A stretch of 47,272 nucleotides of DNA. It comes from Acidihalobacter sp. Its GTDB lineage: Bacteria; Pseudomonadota; Gammaproteobacteria; DSM-5130; Acidihalobacteraceae. The notes under the pieces are model-generated. The model searched no databases. It was not told the origin of the DNA and saw nothing but the letters and a program-made list of their open reading frames with translations. A program made the translations under genes and the position numbers. The stretch lies in assembly GCA_027013225.1 (NCBI GenBank), contig JALUXU010000048.1, positions 1-47,272 on the forward strand. Reading direction: 5' to 3'. This document shows positions 8,267 to 19,372 of the stretch, one piece after another (position 1 is the first letter of the stretch; each line of letters starts with the position of its first letter).

Positions 8267-8291
8267 CTTGAAATCGGTTTGTATCCCATTA
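8267..8291 (+). promoter_or_regulatory. Second sigma-32-like element upstream of grpE (proximal)
   Basis: CTTGAA at 8267-8272 and TCCCATTA at 8284-8291 are 11 bases apart. Both boxes fit RpoH sites well but the spacing is shorter than usual, so it may be a weaker promoter or a chance match. It lies 25 bases before the grpE start codon. Confidence 0.45.
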
Positions 8292-8316
8292 AATTCAGTT
8301 GTTGGAGTCATTGCAA

Positions 8317-8871
8317 ATGAGTGAGAAAGAAACGCAAGCATCCGCCGATGCGCAGTCAGTGGAATCTGAAATCAAAGGGGCTGAAGCGGCTCAGGAGGAT
8401 TCGATACTGGCCTTGCAACGCGATTTGGAAGCGATGGAAGGGAAGGCCAGAGAGCATTGGGATCAACTTCTGAGAACACAGGCGGAACTTGAAAACTTGC
8501 GCCGCCGCGCAGAGCGCGATCTTGAAAATGCACATAAGTTTGCTTTGGAGCGCTTTGCCAAAGAGTTGTTGCCGGTTAAAGACAGTCTCGAGTTGGGTCT
8601 GGAGGCGGCGGGTGGTGCGGATGCACAAAAGATTCGCGAAGGCATGGAGATGACGCTTCGTCTCTTGGCCCAGGTGCTTGAAAAACACGGGATTCATGAA
8701 GTTAACCCGGTGGGGGAGCGTTTCAATCCCGAACTGCATGAGGCCGTTTCGACCCAACCCAGTAATGATCAGCCGCCTAATACCGTGGTGGCGGTCATGC
8801 AGAAAGGCTATACCTTGAATGACCGTTTGCTGCGCCCAGCCATGGTGGTGGTTTCAAAAGCTTCGGAATGA
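8317..8871 (+). CDS. grpE: Nucleotide exchange factor GrpE
   Basis: GrpE releases ADP from DnaK and so resets the chaperone for a new substrate. The 184-residue product has a disordered acidic start, a long helix (about 30-85) including AELENLRRRAERDLENA, and the C-terminal beta domain with GVEKHGIHEV-like EKHGIHEVNPVGERFNPELH and AVMQKGYTLNDRLLRPAMV. The ATG at 8317 has GGAG 9 bases upstream. It follows hrcA and precedes dnaK by 92 bases. Two RpoH-type promoter matches upstream indicate heat induction. Confidence 0.97.
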   Translation: MSEKETQASADAQSVESEIKGAEAAQEDSILALQRDLEAMEGKAREHWDQLLRTQAELENLRRRAERDLENAHKFALERFAKELLPVKDSLELGLEAAGGADAQKIREGMEMTLRLLAQVLEKHGIHEVNPVGERFNPELHEAVSTQPSNDQPPNTVVAVMQKGYTLNDRLLRPAMVVVSKASE

Positions 8872-8880
8872 TTGTTGGCG

Positions 8881-8908
8881 CTTGAATTACTTTTTGTCAG
8901 CCCCAACA
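8881..8908 (+). promoter_or_regulatory. Sigma-32-like heat-shock promoter upstream of dnaK
   Basis: CTTGAA at 8881-8886 and CCCCAACA at 8901-8908 are 14 bases apart, the same spacing as in the distal grpE promoter. It sits 55 bases before the dnaK ATG, in the grpE-dnaK gap. This suggests that dnaK is boosted by its own RpoH promoter in addition to read-through from grpE. Confidence 0.7.
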
Positions 8909-8963
8909 TTGTATTGCAACCTTAATCTATCAATCTTTGATCATCAGGCAGGAGAAATGAACA

Positions 8964-10901
8964 ATGGGTAAAATTATAGGCATTGACCTCGGAACGACCA
9001 ATTCCTGCGTCGCCGTCATGGAAGGCGGCAAACCCAAGGTCATCGAAAACAGCGAGGGTGATCGCACTACCCCTTCGGTCGTGGCTTTCACCGACGAAGA
9101 GGTACTGGTCGGGCAGCCGGCCAAACGGCAGGCGGTCACCAATCCGGCTAACACTTTGTACGCCGTCAAGCGTCTGATCGGCCGTCGTTTCGACGAAGAC
9201 GTTGTGCAACGTGACATCAAACTTGTGCCCTACAAGATCATAAAAGCCGACAACGGCGATGCGTGGGTCGAAGTGCAGGGCAAGAAGATGGCGCCGCCCG
9301 AAATTTCGGCGCGCGTGTTAATGAAAATGAAGAAGACCGCCGAAGACTATCTCGGCGAACCCGTAACCGAGGCGGTCATTACGGTGCCCGCCTATTTCAA
9401 TGATTCGCAGCGCCAGGCCACCAAGGACGCCGGCAAGATCGCCGGTCTGGATGTTAAGCGCATCATCAATGAGCCGACGGCGGCTGCGTTGGCTTTTGGC
9501 CTTGACAAGAAAAGCGGAGATCGCAAGATAGCGGTTTACGACCTGGGCGGCGGCACTTTCGATGTTTCCATTATCGAGATCGCCGATGTCGACGGTGAGA
9601 AACAATTCGAAGTACTGGCCACCAACGGTGATACTTTCCTCGGCGGCGAAGACTTCGACAAACGCCTGATCGACTATCTCGCCGACGAATTCAAAAAGGA
9701 CCAAGGAATGGATCTGCGTGGCGACCCGTTGGCCATGCAGCGCCTGAAAGAGGCTGCGGAAAAAGCCAAGATTGAGCTTTCCTCCACGCAGCAGACCGAG
9801 GTGAATTTGCCCTATATCACCGCTGATCAGACCGGACCGAAGCATTTGAATGTAAAGGTAACCCGGGCCAAGCTGGAGGCGTTGGTAGAGGATTTGATTT
9901 CGCGTTCCATCGAGCCTTGCAAGCTGGCGCTCAAGGATGCGGGGCTGTCCACCGGCGATATCGATGATGTCATCTTGGTGGGCGGGCAGACCCGGATGCC
10001 CAAGGTGCAAGAGGCGGTGAAGGAGTTTTTCGGCAAAGAGCCACGCAAAGACGTCAATCCAGACGAGGCTGTGGCGATCGGCGCAGCGATACAGGGTGGT
10101 GTGCTGGCTGGTGACGTGAAAGATGTCCTTCTGCTTGACGTCACGCCCCTGTCGCTGGGCATCGAGACCCTGGGCGGCGTGATGACCAAATTGATCGAAC
10201 GCAACACCACGATTCCAACCAAGGCAACACAGGTGTTTTCAACAGCTGACGATAATCAGACAGCCGTGACGGTTCATGTTCTCCAGGGTGAGCGTGAACG
10301 GGCCGCCGACAACAAGTCGCTGGGTCGTTTCGACCTGACGGACATTCCGCCTGCGCCGCGCGGCATGCCCCAGATCGAAGTCACCTTTGATATTGATGCC
10401 AATGGTATTTTGCATGTGTCTGCCAAGGACAAGGCCACTGGCAAGGAGCAATCGATAGTCATCAAGGCTTCTTCGGGTTTGTCCGAGGAGGAGATCGAAA
10501 AGATGGTGAAGGACGCCGAGGCTCACAAGGAAGAAGACAAAAAATTCCACGAGCTGGTGGCCGCAAGGAATCAGGCGGATAATCTGATTCATGCTACGGA
10601 GAAGACCCTATCGGAAAACGGTGACAAACTGTCTGCCGATGAGAAGGCAGCGGTTGAAGCGGCGATCAATGAACTTAAGGAAGCGCTTAAGGGTGACGAC
10701 AAGGCATTGATCGAGGCCAAGACTCAGGCGCTCACCGAAGCCAGCAGCAAGGTAGCTGAAAAGCTCTACAGTCAGGAAGGCGCGACTTCACAAGGCCCGG
10801 ATGCATCGGCTCAGCAAGGCGGCGCCGATACCAGTGGGGCGAAGGATGATGACGTCGTCGATGCTGAATTCGAGGAAGTCAAGGACGATAAAAAACAGTA
10901 A
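8964..10901 (+). CDS. dnaK: Chaperone DnaK (Hsp70)
   Basis: DnaK is the ATP-driven Hsp70 chaperone of the cytoplasm. The 645-residue protein is full length. Signatures are [10 protein letters not shown] near the N-terminus, the second phosphate motif [10 protein letters not shown] near 193, the [14 protein letters not shown] block, the interdomain linker around [12 protein letters not shown], and the acidic tail [15 protein letters not shown]. An AGGAG lies 9 bases before the ATG. It works with GrpE (upstream) and DnaJ (downstream). Its DNA is richer in GC-ending codons than hrcA and grpE, as expected for a highly expressed gene. Confidence 0.99.
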   Translation: MGKIIGIDLGTTNSCVAVMEGGKPKVIENSEGDRTTPSVVAFTDEEVLVGQPAKRQAVTNPANTLYAVKRLIGRRFDEDVVQRDIKLVPYKIIKADNGDAWVEVQGKKMAPPEISARVLMKMKKTAEDYLGEPVTEAVITVPAYFNDSQRQATKDAGKIAGLDVKRIINEPTAAALAFGLDKKSGDRKIAVYDLGGGTFDVSIIEIADVDGEKQFEVLATNGDTFLGGEDFDKRLIDYLADEFKKDQGMDLRGDPLAMQRLKEAAEKAKIELSSTQQTEVNLPYITADQTGPKHLNVKVTRAKLEALVEDLISRSIEPCKLALKDAGLSTGDIDDVILVGGQTRMPKVQEAVKEFFGKEPRKDVNPDEAVAIGAAIQGGVLAGDVKDVLLLDVTPLSLGIETLGGVMTKLIERNTTIPTKATQVFSTADDNQTAVTVHVLQGERERAADNKSLGRFDLTDIPPAPRGMPQIEVTFDIDANGILHVSAKDKATGKEQSIVIKASSGLSEEEIEKMVKDAEAHKEEDKKFHELVAARNQADNLIHATEKTLSENGDKLSADEKAAVEAAINELKEALKGDDKALIEAKTQALTEASSKVAEKLYSQEGATSQGPDASAQQGGADTSGAKDDDVVDAEFEEVKDDKKQ

Positions 10902-10921
10902 GTTAAGTGACACGCAGTCGC

Positions 10922-10948
10922 CTGGGGCGATCTTTATGGTCGCTCCAG
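10922..10948 (+). terminator. Hairpin between dnaK and dnaJ (possible attenuator)
   Basis: CTGGGGCGA at 10922-10930 pairs with TCGCTCCAG at 10940-10948 with one mismatch and a 9-base loop; CTTGTTTAAT follows. A second inverted repeat, GACCGG at 10969-10974 with CCGGTC at 10991-10996, is followed by TTTACCTTTAATTG. Neither has a long T tract, so they are more likely partial terminators or RNA-stabilising structures that set the DnaK:DnaJ ratio. Confidence 0.45.
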
Positions 10949-11088
10949 CTTGTTTAATGAACAATTGTGACCGGGCGGCGTATGACCGTGCCGGTCTTTA
11001 CCTTTAATTGTTTTCATGACAGCGGGTGATTCGATCGTGAGTTACCCAAGGTTGATGGAAAGACAGTGCTTGGAGTTCAATCACGCCG

Positions 11089-12228
11089 ATGCCGAGAAGC
11101 GATTATTATGAAGTGCTCAATGTAGATCGGACTGTCACAGAAGTTGAGCTGAAAAAAGCCTATCGCCGTTTGGCGATGAAATATCATCCCGATCGTAATC
11201 CCGATGACCCGCAAGCCTTGGAGCGTTTCAAGGAAATCAAGGAGGCCTACGAAGTCTTGTCGGATCCGCAGAAGCGAGCGGCTTATGACCAGTTCGGTCA
11301 TGCCGGCGTGAATGCAGGTGCCGCAGGAGGGGGGCAAGGATTTGGCGGCGCCGGTTTTGGCGATATTTTCGGAGACATCTTCGGCGATATATTTGGCGCT
11401 GGGCGCGGTGGACGCGAGCGAGCCTACCGCGGCTCAGATCTGCAATACAACCTTGATTTGACCTTGGAAGAAGCCGTGTTTGGTACCAAGGTGAAAATTC
11501 GCGTGCCGACCATTGTGGCTTGCGAAACATGTCATGGCAGTGGCGCGCGGCCGGGCACCAAGGCGCAGACTTGCACGACTTGCGGCGGTGTGGGGCAGGT
11601 CAGGATTCAACAGGGATTCTTCTCCGTACAGCAAACCTGCCCAACTTGCCATGGTTCTGGCGAGATGATTGCCGACCCGTGTCCGGCATGTCAGGGAGAG
11701 GGTCGAGTTCAGGAAACCAAGACGTTGGAGGTCAATGTGCCGGCGGGTGTGGACAGCGGTGACCGTATCCGCCTGAGCGGCGAAGGCGAAGCCGGTGTGC
11801 ATGGTGGCCCTCCGGGCGACCTCTATGTACAAGTTCGGGTCAAGCCGCACAAGATTTTTACGCGCGAAGGCGAGAATTTGTATTGCGAGGTGCCGGTCAG
11901 TTTCGCTACTGCGACATTGGGTGGAGAAATCGATGTGCCGACTCTGGACGGGCGAGCCAAGCTCAAAATACCTGCGGAAACGCAATCGAACCGGGCCTTT
12001 CGTTTACGCGGCAAGGGCATAAAGCCGGTGCGAGGAGGAAAGCAAGGCGATTTGATCTGTAAGGTTACCGTGGAGACGCCGGTCAATCTGACACGGGAAC
12101 AAAAAGAAATGCTGCTGGCTTTCGATGCCTCTCTGAAAGAGGGAGGCGGGCGGCACAATCCTCAAACGCATGGGTGGCTCGATGGCGTGAAGGGGTTTTT
12201 CGATGATCTCAAATCCTGGTTGCATTAA
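11089..12228 (+). CDS. dnaJ: Co-chaperone DnaJ (Hsp40)
   Basis: DnaJ delivers unfolded proteins to DnaK and stimulates its ATPase. The 379-residue protein is a class I Hsp40: J domain with HPD at 33-35, a Gly/Phe-rich linker, the zinc region with four CxxCxGxG repeats starting at Cys145, 162, 184 and 198 (all eight cysteines present), and the C-terminal substrate-binding domains. The linker repeats GDIF three times in a row at 91-102. GGAG lies 13 bases before the ATG, a rather long gap. It is 187 bases after dnaK. Confidence 0.98.
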   Translation: MPRSDYYEVLNVDRTVTEVELKKAYRRLAMKYHPDRNPDDPQALERFKEIKEAYEVLSDPQKRAAYDQFGHAGVNAGAAGGGQGFGGAGFGDIFGDIFGDIFGAGRGGRERAYRGSDLQYNLDLTLEEAVFGTKVKIRVPTIVACETCHGSGARPGTKAQTCTTCGGVGQVRIQQGFFSVQQTCPTCHGSGEMIADPCPACQGEGRVQETKTLEVNVPAGVDSGDRIRLSGEGEAGVHGGPPGDLYVQVRVKPHKIFTREGENLYCEVPVSFATATLGGEIDVPTLDGRAKLKIPAETQSNRAFRLRGKGIKPVRGGKQGDLICKVTVETPVNLTREQKEMLLAFDASLKEGGGRHNPQTHGWLDGVKGFFDDLKSWLH

Positions 12229-12241
12229 CCTTCGGAAGTAG

Positions 12242-13048
<807 letters not shown>

Positions 13049-13196
13049 AATTGGCCATCCGCCGTAATGGACAGTTCATTACTTGGTCGCTTAAACTCGT
13101 CAAGCAAAACCAAGAGGCTGTTGGAATCCGATAAGCTGTCGAAATGGGGCGATGCTCGCTGCAACCTTTAGAATTTTATAGTGTCATGAAATCTGA

Positions 13197-13224
13197 AACG
13201 GGATAGGTGCCAGGCCTTCCCGTT
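13197..13224 (+). promoter_or_regulatory. Stem-loop in the carA leader
   Basis: AACGGGA at 13197-13203 pairs with TCCCGTT at 13218-13224, and AGG at 13205-13207 pairs with CCT at 13215-13217, leaving a 7-base loop and one bulged T. TTCTGT follows. The stem ends 24 bases before the carA start. It could end dapB transcripts or act as a leader element for carAB. No PyrR-type or arginine box was recognised. Confidence 0.45.
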
Positions 13225-13248
13225 TTCTGTATCCGAAGGGTGATCCTA

Positions 13249-14385
13249 TTGAAAAGACCTGCCTTGTTGGCCCTCGAGAATGGCGAGCTTTTCCATGGCG
13301 AGGCAATTGGCGCTGATGGGGAAGCGGTTGGCGAAGTCGTATTCAATACGGCAATGACTGGCTATCAGGAAATCCTGACCGATCCTTCTTATGCCCGCCA
13401 GGTCGTCACATTAACTTACCCGCATATAGGTAATGTGGGCGTCAATTCCGGAGATGAAGAATCTTTGCGTATCTTTGCCGCGGGTTTGGTAATACGCGAC
13501 CTCCCGATTAGATCCTCGAGCTGGCGGCAAGAGAAGTCCTTGGATGCGTACCTTCGCGAGCGTGGCGTGGTAGCCATTGCCGGGATCGACACGCGGCGTT
13601 TGACGCGGATATTGCGGGAACAAGGTGCACAGAATGCGTGCCTGCAGGCTGGAGTGATCAATGAAAAGAAGGCACTTGCCGAGGCGCGCAGTTTTTCTGG
13701 TCTCAAGGGGATGGATCTTGCGAAGGAAGTGAGTACGCAAGAGAGCTATGAATGGAACGAAGGGAGTTGGGATTTGACTGGCGGTCGCCCGCGGCCAGCC
13801 ACTTCACAGCCACTTTTCCATGTCGTCGCCTACGATTTTGGCATTAAGAGAAACATCTTGCGGATGCTGATCGATCGAGGTTGCAAAGTGACGGTGGTGG
13901 CGGCCCAGACACCCGCCGAGACCGTGTTGGCTATGCAGCCGCAGGGCGTGTTTCTGTCGAATGGGCCGGGTGATCCAGAGCCTTGCGATTATGCGGTTTC
14001 CTCCATTCGACATTTTTTGGAGCATAACATTCCTTTGTTCGGCATCTGTCTGGGGCATCAGTTGCTGGCGCTGGCCTGCGGGGCGCGCACGCAGAAAATG
14101 AAGTTTGGCCATCATGGGGCTAATCACCCCGTGCAAGATCTCGATACACGGCATGTCCTGATTACTTCTCAAAATCATGGTTTTGCAGTCGATGAAGGCA
14201 CTTTGCCGACAAATCTGCGGGCCACGCATCGCTCCCTTTTCGATGGCTCATTGCAAGGTATCGAGCACACCGAAAGGCCGGCCTTCAGTTTTCAAGGGCA
14301 TCCGGAGGCGAGCCCTGGCCCGCATGATGCGTCCATTCTTTTCGATCGTTTTATCGACCTGATGCGCCAATCTCGTCTTACTTGA
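13249..14385 (+). CDS. carA: Carbamoyl-phosphate synthase small subunit (glutaminase)
   Basis: CarA hydrolyses glutamine and passes ammonia to CarB, which makes carbamoyl phosphate for arginine and pyrimidines. I place the start at TTG 13249 because GAAGGG lies 8 bases upstream and the N-terminus then aligns with E. coli CarA (MIKSALLVLEDG versus [12 protein letters not shown]), giving 378 residues. A GTG at 13240 is the alternative. The class I amidotransferase triad is intact: Cys267 in GICLGHQLL, His351 and Glu353 in GHPEAS. carB follows after 7 bases. Confidence 0.96.
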   Translation: MKRPALLALENGELFHGEAIGADGEAVGEVVFNTAMTGYQEILTDPSYARQVVTLTYPHIGNVGVNSGDEESLRIFAAGLVIRDLPIRSSSWRQEKSLDAYLRERGVVAIAGIDTRRLTRILREQGAQNACLQAGVINEKKALAEARSFSGLKGMDLAKEVSTQESYEWNEGSWDLTGGRPRPATSQPLFHVVAYDFGIKRNILRMLIDRGCKVTVVAAQTPAETVLAMQPQGVFLSNGPGDPEPCDYAVSSIRHFLEHNIPLFGICLGHQLLALACGARTQKMKFGHHGANHPVQDLDTRHVLITSQNHGFAVDEGTLPTNLRATHRSLFDGSLQGIEHTERPAFSFQGHPEASPGPHDASILFDRFIDLMRQSRLT

Positions 14386-14392
14386 GGACATC

Positions 14393-17300
14393 ATGCCAAA
14401 ACGCACCGATATAGAAAGCATAATGATCATTGGCGCCGGTCCAATCGTAATCGGTCAGGCGGCCGAGTTTGATTACTCCGGCTCCCAAGCATGTCGAGCG
14501 CTAAAAGAGGAGGGGTATCGAGTTATTTTGGTTAATTCGAACCCCGCGACGGTCATGACCGATCCGGAAATGGCGGATGCAACTTATATCGAACCGCTCG
14601 AATGGAAGACCTTGGAAAGGATTATCGCCAAGGAGCGGCCGGATGCCTTGTTGCCTACCATGGGCGGACAAACGGCGCTCAATTGCGCTTTGGATCTGGC
14701 GCGAGAAGGGGTGCTCGAGAAATATAGCGTAGAAATGATCGGCGCTGATCAAAATGCTATCGATATGGCTGAAGATAGAGATCGCTTTCGCCAAGCCATG
14801 ATGGAGATTGGCCTTGAGTGTCCGCGCGCATTTATCGCTCATAGCTATGAAGAAGCGTTGCAAGGCCAGGCGAACATCGGATTTCCAGTGATCATCCGCC
14901 CTTCTTTTACAATGGGGGGGAGCGGGGGCGGCATCGCTTACAATCGTGAAGAGTTTGAGGAGATCGCAAAACGCGGTTTGGAGATGTCGCCGACCACCGA
15001 AATTCTTCTGGAGGAATCGGTTCTCGGTTGGAAGGAGTTCGAGATGGAGGTGGTTCGGGATCGCGCCGACAACTGCATCATTGTTTGCTCAATTGAAAAT
15101 CTTGATCCCATGGGTGTGCATACTGGCGATTCGATCACGGTCGCTCCGGCGCAGACCTTGACCGACAAGGAATATCAGCGGATGAGGGACGCTTCGATCG
15201 CCGTATTGCGCCAAATCGGCGTCGATACGGGGGGCTCCAATGTTCAGTTCGCTGTCGATCCGTCTTCTAGCCGCCTTTTGGTTATCGAGATGAATCCGAG
15301 GGTGTCTCGCTCATCCGCGCTGGCTTCCAAGGCGACCGGATTTCCAATCGCCAAAGTGGCTGCAAAATTGGCTGTGGGTTACACCCTGGATGAGCTCCGT
15401 AATGAAATCACCGGCAATTTGACTCCGGTGTCTTTCGAGCCGTCAATCGATTACGTCGTCACCAAGATACCACGCTTTACTTTCGAGAAATTTTCGCAAG
15501 CCGATCAGCGATTGACCACGCAGATGAAATCGGTGGGAGAAGTCATGGCGATTGGCAGGACGTTTCAAGAGTCTTTCCAGAAAGCGCTACGTGGGCTCGA
15601 AATTGGAGTCGACGGCTTGAACGAACTCATTGATGTTTCTGCAGATGAGCAGGAAACACGGCTTAAGCTCAGGCGTGAATTGCGCGAGCCTCGCCCGGAA
15701 CGAATTTGGTATGTCGCCGATGCTTTTCGTTTGGGTTTGACACTGGAGGAAGTCCATGAAATTACTTCTATAGATTTATGGTTTCTTGCCCAGATTGAGG
15801 ATTTGGTGGTTACCGAAAAGACCTTGCGAGAAACGCCACTTGATCGGCTAGACGCCAATATCTTTTATGGCCTCAAACGTAAAGGGTTTTCTGATCGGCG
15901 GCTTGCCTGGCTGTTGGATGAAACAGAAAAGACTGTGCGTCGGAGGCGGCATGAGTTGGGGGTGCGGCCAGTGTATAAACGGGTGGATACCTGTGCGGCC
16001 GAATTTGGTACCACCACAGCATATCTGTATTCGACATACGAAGAAGAATGCGAGGCTATGCCTTCTGATCGTGAAAAAATCATCGTTCTCGGTGGCGGCC
16101 CGAATCGTATTGGACAAGGAATCGAATTCGACTATTGCTGCGTGCATGCTTCCTTGGCGTTGCGGGAAAGTGGCTATGAGACAATCATGATCAATTGCAA
16201 TCCTGAAACGGTTTCAACGGATTATGATATTTCAGATCGCCTTTATTTCGAACCTTTGACTCTGGAAGATGTCCTGGAGATCATCGAACTCGAAAAGCCG
16301 AAGGGCGTCATCGTCCAATATGGTGGGCAGACTCCATTGAAACTGGCCCGTGCCCTGGAATCCGCGGGAGCACCGATCATGGGTACGACGCCGGATGCCA
16401 TCGATCTGGCGGAAGATCGGGAGCGTTTTCAGAAGCTGATAGCAGGACTAGGTTTGAAGCAGCCTCCCAATCGCACGGCGCGCAGCGAAGTAGAAGCTAT
16501 TCACTTGGCCGAAGAGGTGGGTTATCCCATCGTGGTGCGTCCGTCCTATGTATTGGGGGGACGGGCAATGGAGATTGTCCATGGAGAGGACGACCTCAGG
16601 CGCTATATGAAAGAGGCGGTCAAGGTTTCCAATGACGCGCCTGTGTTGCTCGATCGTTTTCTTGATGATGCTATCGAAGTCGATGTGGATGCGATTTGTG
16701 ATGGAAAGAACGTTTTAATCGGCGGAATCATGCAGCACATTGAGCAAGCCGGCGTGCATTCTGGCGATTCAGCCTGTTCCTTGCCGGCTTATTCACTTGA
16801 AGAAGACATTCTTGAGAGTCTGCGCTCGCAGGTGCGAGAAATGGCGCTTAGTCTCGGGGTAATCGGGTTGATGAATACCCAGTTCGCGATCAAAGGCAAA
16901 GACATTTATGTGCTTGAAGTGAATCCTCGCGCCTCACGCACGGTGCCTTTCGTATCGAAGGCAACAGGCGTGCCGTTGGCTAAGATCGCTGCTCGCTGCA
17001 TGGCGGGTTGGGGTCTCCAGGAACAGAATGCTGTGGATGAAATTTGGCCTGCCTATTTTGCGGTCAAGGAGTCCGTGTTTCCTTTCATCAAGTTCCCCGG
17101 CGTTGACCCGATCCTGGGCCCAGAAATGAAGTCGACCGGGGAGGTCATGGGTGTAGGGAGAAGTTTTGGCGAGGCTTTTGCCAAGGCGCAGTTGGCCGCT
17201 GGCGTAGAATTGCCGCGTGGCGGCAGGGCGTTTATCAGTGTGCGTGACGAAGATAAGGCGGGCGCCATTGATGTGACGATCAAGCTTCGCGAGCGTGGTT

Positions 17301-17635
17301 TTAAGATTGTTGCCACGCGCGGAACGGCTGTGGCTTTACAGAAGGCAGGAGTTGAGTGCGAAGTGGTCAACAAAGTGACCGAAGGTCGGCCGCATATCGT
17401 AGATATGATTAAAAACGACCAGATAGATTTCATCGTCAATACCACGGCGAACAAGCAAGCCATTGCCGATTCGTACACCATTCGTCGCGAAGCCCTTCAA
17501 CATAAGGTAACCTATACGACCACCTTGGCTGCCGCCGCAGCCATGGCCCATGCGATGGACTATCTGGAAAACGAAGAAGTCTATCGGTTGCAGGATTTAC
17601 ACAAGGAAAATACAGCTTTGGGGTGCCGGCTATGA
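14393..17635 (+). CDS. carB: Carbamoyl-phosphate synthase large subunit
   Basis: CarB makes carbamoyl phosphate from bicarbonate, ammonia and two ATP. At 1080 residues it is full length (E. coli 1073). The two homologous ATP-grasp halves are visible: the first with [20 protein letters not shown] near 11-30 and [14 protein letters not shown], the second with [19 protein letters not shown] and [16 protein letters not shown]. The C-terminal MGS-like allosteric domain (about 940-1080) contains [13 protein letters not shown] and IVNTT. It lies between carA and greA and overlaps greA by ATGA. Confidence 0.98.
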   Translation: MPKRTDIESIMIIGAGPIVIGQAAEFDYSGSQACRALKEEGYRVILVNSNPATVMTDPEMADATYIEPLEWKTLERIIAKERPDALLPTMGGQTALNCALDLAREGVLEKYSVEMIGADQNAIDMAEDRDRFRQAMMEIGLECPRAFIAHSYEEALQGQANIGFPVIIRPSFTMGGSGGGIAYNREEFEEIAKRGLEMSPTTEILLEESVLGWKEFEMEVVRDRADNCIIVCSIENLDPMGVHTGDSITVAPAQTLTDKEYQRMRDASIAVLRQIGVDTGGSNVQFAVDPSSSRLLVIEMNPRVSRSSALASKATGFPIAKVAAKLAVGYTLDELRNEITGNLTPVSFEPSIDYVVTKIPRFTFEKFSQADQRLTTQMKSVGEVMAIGRTFQESFQKALRGLEIGVDGLNELIDVSADEQETRLKLRRELREPRPERIWYVADAFRLGLTLEEVHEITSIDLWFLAQIEDLVVTEKTLRETPLDRLDANIFYGLKRKGFSDRRLAWLLDETEKTVRRRRHELGVRPVYKRVDTCAAEFGTTTAYLYSTYEEECEAMPSDREKIIVLGGGPNRIGQGIEFDYCCVHASLALRESGYETIMINCNPETVSTDYDISDRLYFEPLTLEDVLEIIELEKPKGVIVQYGGQTPLKLARALESAGAPIMGTTPDAIDLAEDRERFQKLIAGLGLKQPPNRTARSEVEAIHLAEEVGYPIVVRPSYVLGGRAMEIVHGEDDLRRYMKEAVKVSNDAPVLLDRFLDDAIEVDVDAICDGKNVLIGGIMQHIEQAGVHSGDSACSLPAYSLEEDILESLRSQVREMALSLGVIGLMNTQFAIKGKDIYVLEVNPRASRTVPFVSKATGVPLAKIAARCMAGWGLQEQNAVDEIWPAYFAVKESVFPFIKFPGVDPILGPEMKSTGEVMGVGRSFGEAFAKAQLAAGVELPRGGRAFISVRDEDKAGAIDVTIKLRERGFKIVATRGTAVALQKAGVECEVVNKVTEGRPHIVDMIKNDQIDFIVNTTANKQAIADSYTIRREALQHKVTYTTTLAAAAAMAHAMDYLENEEVYRLQDLHKENTALGCRL

Positions 17636-18108
17636 GTAAAGTGCCTTTGACTGTGAGAGGAGCGGAGATGCTCAAGGCAGAATTGCAAAAGCTCAAGTCC
17701 GAAGAAAGACCAAGGATTATTGCAGCCATTGCCGAGGCTAGGGCGCACGGCGATTTGAAGGAAAATGCAGAGTATCACGCCGCGCGCGAGCAGCAGGCTT
17801 TCGTAGAGGGGCGGATCAAGGAAATAGAGTCTAAACTTGGCAATGCCCAGATTATTGATGTGGCCAAGCTCAATGCAGGAGGCAAGGTTGTTTTTGGGGC
17901 GACGGTCGATTTAGTAGACGAGGAAACGGCAGAAGAGGTCACTTATCAGATTGTTGGAGAAGACGAGGCGGACATAAAGCTCGGTCGAATATCAGTTAGT
18001 TCCCCGATAGCACGTGCCCTCATCGGGAAAGAAGAGGGGGATGTGGCAACCGTTCAGGCGCCTGGCGGCACCCGAGTTTTTGAGATTCTCGCGGTGCGCT
18101 ATGTATGA
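17632..18108 (+). CDS. greA: Transcription elongation factor GreA
   Basis: GreA enters the RNA polymerase secondary channel and stimulates cleavage of backtracked transcripts. The 158-residue product equals E. coli GreA in length. The coiled-coil holds the tip motif [20 protein letters not shown] with the acidic residues that coordinate the catalytic metal, and the C-terminal FKBP-like domain has the [17 protein letters not shown] block. The ATG at 17632 overlaps the carB stop; an in-frame GTG at 17623 is an alternative. carB-greA adjacency is typical of this gene block in gammaproteobacteria. Confidence 0.97.
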   Translation: MSKVPLTVRGAEMLKAELQKLKSEERPRIIAAIAEARAHGDLKENAEYHAAREQQAFVEGRIKEIESKLGNAQIIDVAKLNAGGKVVFGATVDLVDEETAEEVTYQIVGEDEADIKLGRISVSSPIARALIGKEEGDVATVQAPGGTRVFEILAVRYV

Positions 18109-18197
18109 TCCTCTAAATCTGCATGGCTAGTGAAATTTGCTTCAAATGATCTTAGACGGTTTCAGGCGTGCTTTTCAGGAACCATGAGCATGGGTTA

Positions 18198-18488
18198 TCA
18201 AGGAATTTTCGTCTTTTGCCGATAGATCGTGACCGTGTTCCCGATGCGTTGGATCAATATCGCTCCCGTTTGTTCGAGTAGTATTCCTACCAGCCTATCC
18301 CTCGCTTCCCGGTCTCCGGCCAGTTTTAATTTCATCAGTTCATGATGATCGAGGGCTGCTTCAAGTTCTTTGTGAAGCGCCTCGTGCCAGCCCTTTTGTC
18401 CTATCGTGACGACAGGTTTTAAATGATGAGATTTCGCTTTGAGCGCGAGCCCCATTTTTTTGTCGGCACAGAGTCGAGTTTGTTTCAT
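18198..18488 (-). CDS. yhbY: CRM-domain ribosome assembly protein YhbY
   Basis: YhbY is a small CRM-domain RNA-binding protein that associates with pre-50S subunits. From the chosen ATG it has 96 residues (E. coli 97). The family core is visible as LKAKSHHLKPVVTIGQKGW, including a GxxG-like loop, then a helix with HHELMKLKLAG and the closing strand GNTVTIYR. A TTG farther upstream at 18506 would add six residues. It converges with greA across 89 bases that show no strong terminator, and diverges from rlmE. Confidence 0.93.
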   Translation of the reverse strand: MKQTRLCADKKMGLALKAKSHHLKPVVTIGQKGWHEALHKELEAALDHHELMKLKLAGDREARDRLVGILLEQTGAILIQRIGNTVTIYRQKTKIP

Positions 18489-18552
18489 TGGAGGTATTAT
18501 CCTCAATTCTTTTTCGTGATTTTACCCGTAAATGCCTGGATGACAATCAAGA

Positions 18553-18574
18553 CTTATTGAATCCTTATTGAATC
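18553..18574. repeat. Tandem 11-bp direct repeat in the yhbY-rlmE gap
   Basis: CTTATTGAATC occurs twice without a gap, at 18553-18563 and 18564-18574. The unit is about one helical turn, so two copies would place protein contacts on the same face of DNA. It lies in the 220-base divergent promoter region of yhbY and rlmE-ftsH. Confidence 0.7.
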
Positions 18575-18597
18575 TTTCATTCGGATACTTTCCCTGG

Positions 18598-18616
18598 CGG
18601 CAAGATAATCTTGCCG
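18598..18616. repeat. Perfect 19-bp palindrome upstream of rlmE
   Basis: CGGCAAGAT at 18598-18606 and ATCTTGCCG at 18608-18616 are perfect inverted repeats around one A. It lies 24 bases after the tandem repeat and 93 bases before the rlmE start. With a one-base centre it suits a dimeric repressor site better than an RNA hairpin. Confidence 0.65.
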
Positions 18617-18708
18617 GAATAAGCGTTCAAATAAGACTGCCGACCGCATAAATTATTTGGGTTAAGATCAAAATAGCCAATTGAGATTTTCCTGTGGAGC
18701 AGCTATTC

Positions 18709-19329
18709 GTGGCGCGAAGCAAGAGCAGTAAACGCTGGTTGAAAGAGCATTTTGATGACCCTTATGTAAAAAAGGCGCAAGCCGAGGGTTTGCGTTCTCG
18801 TGCAGCGTTCAAACTGAAGGAACTTGATGACCGGGACCGATTTCTGCGACGAGGTATGGTTGTGGTGGATCTGGGGGCGGCGCCGGGAGGATGGAGCCAG
18901 GTTGCCCGCGATCGAGTGGGTCAAACTGGCCGGATCCTTGCTTCGGATGTATTGCCAATGGATGAGTTGCCGGGGGTTGAGTTTGTGCAAGGAGATTTTC
19001 GAGACCCTTCGGTGATGAATTCATTGCTTGCTGCATTGGGGGAGCGAAAGGCTGATTTGGTGATTTCGGATATGGCGCCGAATATGAGTGGCGTTGAAGC
19101 GGTTGATCAACCGCGCGCTCTTGGGTTGGCCGAGTTGACGTTTGATTCAGCCCGAGAGTTCCTATGCCCTGGAGGAGGATTGGTGTTGAAACTGTTCCAG
19201 GGGAGCGGGAGTGATGAATTTCTAAGAGAGCTGCGCCAAAGTTTTGAAAAAGTAAGGGTACGTAAGCCCCGAGCGTCGCGATTGAGGAGCCGTGAAGTCT
19301 ATATCGTGGCGGCAGGGTTTAAAATGTAG
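18709..19329 (+). CDS. rlmE: 23S rRNA 2'-O-methyltransferase RlmE (FtsJ/RrmJ)
   Basis: RlmE methylates the ribose of U2552 in the A loop of 23S rRNA with S-adenosylmethionine, a late step of 50S assembly. From GTG 18709 the protein has 206 residues. The SAM site is [12 protein letters not shown] at 53-64 and the catalytic tetrad K35, D121, K161 and E196 is complete. The GTG was chosen because GGAG lies 9 bases upstream and the product then begins [15 protein letters not shown], as in relatives; GTG 18694 is the alternative. It precedes ftsH by 43 bases, the classic heat-shock pair. Confidence 0.96.
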   Translation: MARSKSSKRWLKEHFDDPYVKKAQAEGLRSRAAFKLKELDDRDRFLRRGMVVVDLGAAPGGWSQVARDRVGQTGRILASDVLPMDELPGVEFVQGDFRDPSVMNSLLAALGERKADLVISDMAPNMSGVEAVDQPRALGLAELTFDSAREFLCPGGGLVLKLFQGSGSDEFLRELRQSFEKVRVRKPRASRLRSREVYIVAAGFKM

Positions 19330-19372
19330 TAATGTCATGGCCATGATTCTTGGCCTTTGAATGAGGTAAGCC

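Noticed and set aside
6669-8963. CIRCE operator for HrcA
   Set aside because: No TTAGCACTC-N9-GAGTGCTAA or near match was found by eye in the gaps before hrcA, grpE or dnaK.
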